9,485 nt of DNA from Prevotella sp. CAG:1092 (GTDB lineage Bacteria > Bacteroidota > Bacteroidia > Bacteroidales > Bacteroidaceae). This document shows, in pieces, positions 6,367 through 9,485 of the stretch. Within the stretch, counting starts at the first letter, position 1; each line of letters starts with the position of its first letter. The position numbers were made by a program, and so were the translations under genes. Location of the stretch: NCBI GenBank assembly GCA_000436915.1, contig HF993977.1, forward strand, positions 1 to 9,485, read 5' to 3'. Under the pieces are notes generated by a model. That model ran no database searches. It was not told where the DNA came from and was given only the letters and a program-made list of their open reading frames with translations.

Positions 6367-7776
6367 ATGAATAGATATTTAGCCATCATAATAGCTGCCC
6401 TGACAGCAACCGAGATGCAGGCTTTCCAGCTTGCACCACGTCTCGTTGTAAATATCGCTATCGACCAATTGCGCTCCGACTATATGGAAGCCTTTGCTCC
6501 TTTTTATGGCAAAGACGGACTACGTAAGCTCATGGAGCAAAGCACGGTCTACGATGCGGCAAGCTATCCTTATGCTCCTGTAGACAAGGCTTCGGCTTTG
6601 GCTACTCTTTCTACTGGCACCCCACCCTATTATCACGGCATAGTTTCCACAAAATGGCTCGATCGCCAAACTCTACGCCCCGTTTTCTGTATCGAAGACC
6701 ACACTCATTATCTTTCGCCATCTAAGCTCTCTACCTCTACTTTAGGCGACGAGCTAAAGATAAATACCAACGGTTCTGCTATAGTCTATTCTGTAGCAGC
6801 TGCTCCCGAATGTGCCATTCTTGCGGCTGGCCATGCGGCTGATGCAGCCATGTGGATAGACGCAAAGACGGGCAAATGGCGCACATCTACTTACTATAGT
6901 GCCACTCCGCCAGCTTGGTTTAAGGCATATACATCAATCACTTCGCCTACCTCAAACAGCAAGACCAATAGCAACGATGCCGTGGTCGACTTATCGTTGC
7001 AGGCTATAAAGTCGGCTGCCATGGGCAAAGACGACGTTTCCGACATCATCAGCATCACGCTCTCGGCAACCAAGGATGACGGGCAACCTACCATCAATTG
7101 GAAAACCGAGATGGAGAGTGTATACCGCCAACTCGACAGCACTCTCGGCCGACTAATCTCGGGCATCGAAAAGGAGGTGGGCTTGGAGCATACCTTGTTC
7201 GTGATTACGAGCACGGGATATGCTGAAGAAACGGCTACCGACCTGTCGAAATACCGCATTCCTACAGGCACCTTCTATATCAATCGCACAGCCAACCTGC
7301 TGAACATGTACCTTAGTGCCATCTACGGTCAGGGACGCTATGCCGAAGCTTGCTACCACAATCAGATTTATCTCAACCACAAGCTCATAGAGCAAAAGAA
7401 GTTGAGCCTAAACGACGTGCTTAGCCGTTCGCAAGAATTCCTCGTGCTTAGCGCAGGAGTTAGCGACGTGTATACTACCGACCGATTGTTGGCTGGCAAC
7501 AACGACATCTTGAAAATCAGAAACGGTTTCAATCCTAACCTTAATGGCGACATCACTATCGAGGTTAAGCCAGGATGGAAACTCCTCAACGAAGATACAC
7601 AAGAAACATATACAAGCCGCGCAGGCTTTGTTCCGTTCCCTATCATTATTTATGGAGCCGGAACAAAACCTCAACGCATAAATACGCAGGTTACGGTCGA
7701 CCGAATTGCGCCAACCATAGCCAAAAGCATACGCATCAGAGCGCCTAATGCCTGCTCTGCGGCGCCTTTGTTCTAA
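6367..7776 (+). CDS. Alkaline phosphatase superfamily (PafA-like) exported protein, probably catalytically inactive
   Basis: 469 residues with a signal peptide, cleavage likely after Ala19 (MQA|FQ), so periplasmic or outside. The PafA-type phosphatase frame is recognisable: LVVNIAIDQLRSDYM (26-40) with the first metal Asp (33), TLSTGTPPYYHGIVSTKW (80-97), AGHAADAAMW (154-163), TSTYY (173-177), YRQLDSTLGRLI (253-264), a strand at 276-282 and the final VPFPIIIYGAG segment. The residues that make PafA an enzyme appear missing: no Thr/Ser in a GPGHAS-like context before STG; SxKxRxA replaced by SVAAAPECA (142-150); the DxxGHxxG metal site reads DDGQPT (237-242); the ADHG metal pair reads STGY (282-285); the last His before VPF is absent. 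By family it would hydrolyse phosphate esters; here a binding or scaffolding role fits better. It is 34 nt after the Lnb-like gene, probably the same transcript. Superfamily sure, inactivity inferred. Confidence 0.85.
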   Translation: MNRYLAIIIAALTATEMQAFQLAPRLVVNIAIDQLRSDYMEAFAPFYGKDGLRKLMEQSTVYDAASYPYAPVDKASALATLSTGTPPYYHGIVSTKWLDRQTLRPVFCIEDHTHYLSPSKLSTSTLGDELKINTNGSAIVYSVAAAPECAILAAGHAADAAMWIDAKTGKWRTSTYYSATPPAWFKAYTSITSPTSNSKTNSNDAVVDLSLQAIKSAAMGKDDVSDIISITLSATKDDGQPTINWKTEMESVYRQLDSTLGRLISGIEKEVGLEHTLFVITSTGYAEETATDLSKYRIPTGTFYINRTANLLNMYLSAIYGQGRYAEACYHNQIYLNHKLIEQKKLSLNDVLSRSQEFLVLSAGVSDVYTTDRLLAGNNDILKIRNGFNPNLNGDITIEVKPGWKLLNEDTQETYTSRAGFVPFPIIIYGAGTKPQRINTQVTVDRIAPTIAKSIRIRAPNACSAAPLF

Positions 7777-7860
7777 TCCATCACCCTCTTCTCACCCTCA
7801 TTTTAGGGCAAATACGTTGATAAATATCTTAAAAGAGTGCATATTAACAATTTTTATTTG

Positions 7861-7868
7861 TAAATTTG
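7861..7868 (+). promoter_or_regulatory. Bacteroidota -7 box for secA
   Basis: TAAATTTG matches TAnnTTTG exactly, 52 nt before the secA ATG, so the leader would be about 45 nt and is A-rich without a Shine-Dalgarno sequence. No -33 TTTG at the normal spacing. The rest of the 144-nt gap (7777-7920) holds no gene and no convincing terminator for the upstream pair. Confidence 0.5.
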
Positions 7869-7920
7869 CACCCAATATATCTATTATCATAATTCAAGAA
7901 AACAAAAAAAATACAATATA

Positions 7921-9485
7921 ATGAACTTCAACCAAATCTTAAAGTCATTGTTTGGCGACAAATCAAGCCGTGACATGAAACTGATCAAGCCTCTCGTTGA
8001 AAAGGTGAAGGCTGCTTATCCTGAAATACAAAAACTCACCAACGACGAGTTGCGTGCTAAGACTAAGGAGATTCAGGCCTACATCCAAAACTCAGCTAAG
8101 GAGCAGAAGGCTCAGATCGACGAGCTAAAGGCTAAAATCGAAGACACTCCTATCGACGAGCGCGAAGAAATCTTTGCTAAGATTGACAAGCTCGACAAAG
8201 AGGTTTTGGATATCTACGAGAAAGCTCTCGACGAGGTTATGCCTGTGGCATTTAGCATCGTGAAAGATACCGCACGTCGTTTCGCAGAAAACGAGGAGAC
8301 TGTTGTTACAGCTACCGACTTCGACCGCGAATTGGCTGCAAATCCAAAGAACGACTTTATCACTATCGATGGCGACAAGGCTATCTACCATAATCATTGG
8401 ACTGCTGGTGGCAACGACCTCAAGTGGGAAATGGTTCACTACGACGTTCAGATCTTTGGTGGTACCGTGCTCCATCAGGGTAAGATTGCCGAAATGGCTA
8501 CTGGTGAGGGTAAGACTCTCGTGGCTACTCTCCCTGTATTCCTCAACGCCCTCACAGGTAATGGTGTTCACGTGGTAACTGTCAACGACTATTTGGCTAA
8601 GCGTGACTCTGAGTGGATGGGACCTCTCTATATGTTCAACGGTCTTTCTGTCGACTGTATCGACAAACATCGTCCTAACTCTCCTGAGCGTCGCAAGGCT
8701 TATCGTGCCGACATCACCTTCGGTACCAACAACGAGTTTGGTTTCGACTATCTTCGCGACAACATGGCCATGTCGCCTGCCGACCTTGTGCAGCGCCGCC
8801 ACAACTATGCTATCGTCGATGAGGTCGACTCTGTGCTTATCGACGATGCTCGTACTCCTCTTATCATCTCTGGTCCTATCCCTAAGGGCGACGACCAGAT
8901 GTTCGAGCAGTATCAGCCTTTGGTAGAACGCTTGTATGAAGTGCAGCGCAAGTTGGCTACCGAATTCCTTGCTGACGCTAAGCAGAAGATTTCTGAGGGC
9001 ACAAAGAACAACGACCAGAAACTACAAGACGAGGGTTTCCTCTCGCTATATCGTTCATACAAGTGTTTGCCTAAAAACAAACCTCTCATCAAGTATCTCT
9101 CTGAAGAAGGTATCAAGGCTGGTATGCTCAAGACCGAGGAGATTTACATGGAAAACAACAACCGTCGTATGCCTGAGGCTGTTGAACCTCTCTACTTCGT
9201 TGTCGACGAGAAGCAGAAGTCGTGCGACCTTACCGACAAGGGTACCGACTGGTTGGCTAAGCAGGTCAACGATAAAGACCTCTTTGTGTTGCCTGATATC
9301 ACCTCTCAGATGTCGGCTCTCGAAAACGAGACCGCTCTTAGCAACGAGGAGAAACTCCAGAAGAAGGATGAGCTCTTGGCTTACTATGGCGTGCAGAGCG
9401 AGCGTGTACACACTCTCCAGCAGTTGCTCAAGGCTTACACCATGTTCAACAAAGACGACGAATATGTCGTTATGGATGGCGAGGT
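7921..9485 (+). CDS. secA: Preprotein translocase ATPase SecA, 5' half (continues past the window)
   Basis: 521 complete codons from ATG 7921 are present; Bacteroidota SecA is usually around 1,100 residues, so about half is missing. SecA is the cytosolic motor that pushes preproteins through SecYEG using ATP. Visible signatures: Q motif-like FGGTVLHQGKIAEM (179-192), Walker A ATGEGKT (193-199, Lys198), TVNDYLAKRDSEWM (220-233), FGTNNEFGFDYLRDNM (267-282) and the DEVD Walker B box (300-303) followed by SVLIDDARTPLIISGP (304-319). The preprotein-binding region then begins. Walker A sits about 90 residues later than in E. coli SecA (Lys108), because of a Lys/Glu-rich helical insertion at roughly residues 52-150, a known trait of the phylum. 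Separated from the upstream gene by 144 nt with its own -7 box. Frequent GCT and CGT codons suggest strong expression. Confidence 0.98.
   Translation, partial: MNFNQILKSLFGDKSSRDMKLIKPLVEKVKAAYPEIQKLTNDELRAKTKEIQAYIQNSAKEQKAQIDELKAKIEDTPIDEREEIFAKIDKLDKEVLDIYEKALDEVMPVAFSIVKDTARRFAENEETVVTATDFDRELAANPKNDFITIDGDKAIYHNHWTAGGNDLKWEMVHYDVQIFGGTVLHQGKIAEMATGEGKTLVATLPVFLNALTGNGVHVVTVNDYLAKRDSEWMGPLYMFNGLSVDCIDKHRPNSPERRKAYRADITFGTNNEFGFDYLRDNMAMSPADLVQRRHNYAIVDEVDSVLIDDARTPLIISGPIPKGDDQMFEQYQPLVERLYEVQRKLATEFLADAKQKISEGTKNNDQKLQDEGFLSLYRSYKCLPKNKPLIKYLSEEGIKAGMLKTEEIYMENNNRRMPEAVEPLYFVVDEKQKSCDLTDKGTDWLAKQVNDKDLFVLPDITSQMSALENETALSNEEKLQKKDELLAYYGVQSERVHTLQQLLKAYTMFNKDDEYVVMDGE

Noticed and set aside
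7741..7765. GCGCC...GGCGC inverted repeat at the end of the phosphatase-like gene as a terminator
   Set aside because: Arms are only 5 bp with a 15-nt loop, it lies inside the coding sequence, and no T-run follows.
7795..7808. CCCT-CATTTT-AGGG hairpin after the phosphatase-like gene
   Set aside because: A 4-bp stem without a downstream T-run is too weak to call a terminator.
8125..8802. 225-codon minus-strand frame opposite secA
   Set aside because: SecA is unmistakable on the plus strand with intact Walker motifs; the antisense frame is a by-product of its codon use.

Overview
The window reads as a stretch of core chromosome from a Bacteroidota bacterium, most likely Bacteroidales and probably Prevotellaceae. 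Several things point there: Bacteroidota-type -7 promoter boxes (TAnnTTTG) at all four transcription starts I can place; A/T-rich leaders without a Shine-Dalgarno sequence; a SecA with the long N-terminal insertion typical of the phylum; an LptC with a lipobox; and a DUF4105/Lnb-type protein. I see no mobile element, CRISPR array, tRNA or rRNA.

Layout. The genes point outward from a divergent promoter region at about 4962-5066. Leftward (minus strand) lie an outer-membrane beta-barrel protein (3678-4961), lptC (2996-3670) and a CNNM/CBS/CorC-type membrane protein (1719-2993). They are separated by only 7 and 2 nt and look like one operon. After a 139-nt gap with its own promoter comes a PpiD/SurA_N-type periplasmic folding factor, which runs off the left edge (1-1579). 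Rightward (plus strand) lie a DUF4105/Lnb-type membrane protein (5067-6332), an alkaline-phosphatase-superfamily protein (6367-7776) 34 nt later, and, after a 144-nt gap with its own promoter, the 5' part of secA (7921 to the right edge).

How the genes fit together. Nearly everything concerns the cell envelope: protein export across the inner membrane (SecA), folding of exported proteins (PpiD-like), lipoprotein acylation (Lnb-like, by family), LPS export (LptC), an outer-membrane barrel and a CNNM-type transporter. The two most notable points are the phosphatase-fold protein, which seems to have lost most of its metal ligands and is probably a pseudoenzyme, and the Lnb-like gene, whose only usable start is a GTG 4 nt after a perfect -7 box, suggesting a leaderless mRNA. 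I found no clearly new multi-gene system. The most promising unknowns are the pseudo-phosphatase beside the Lnb-like protein, and the uncharacterised barrel co-transcribed with lptC.
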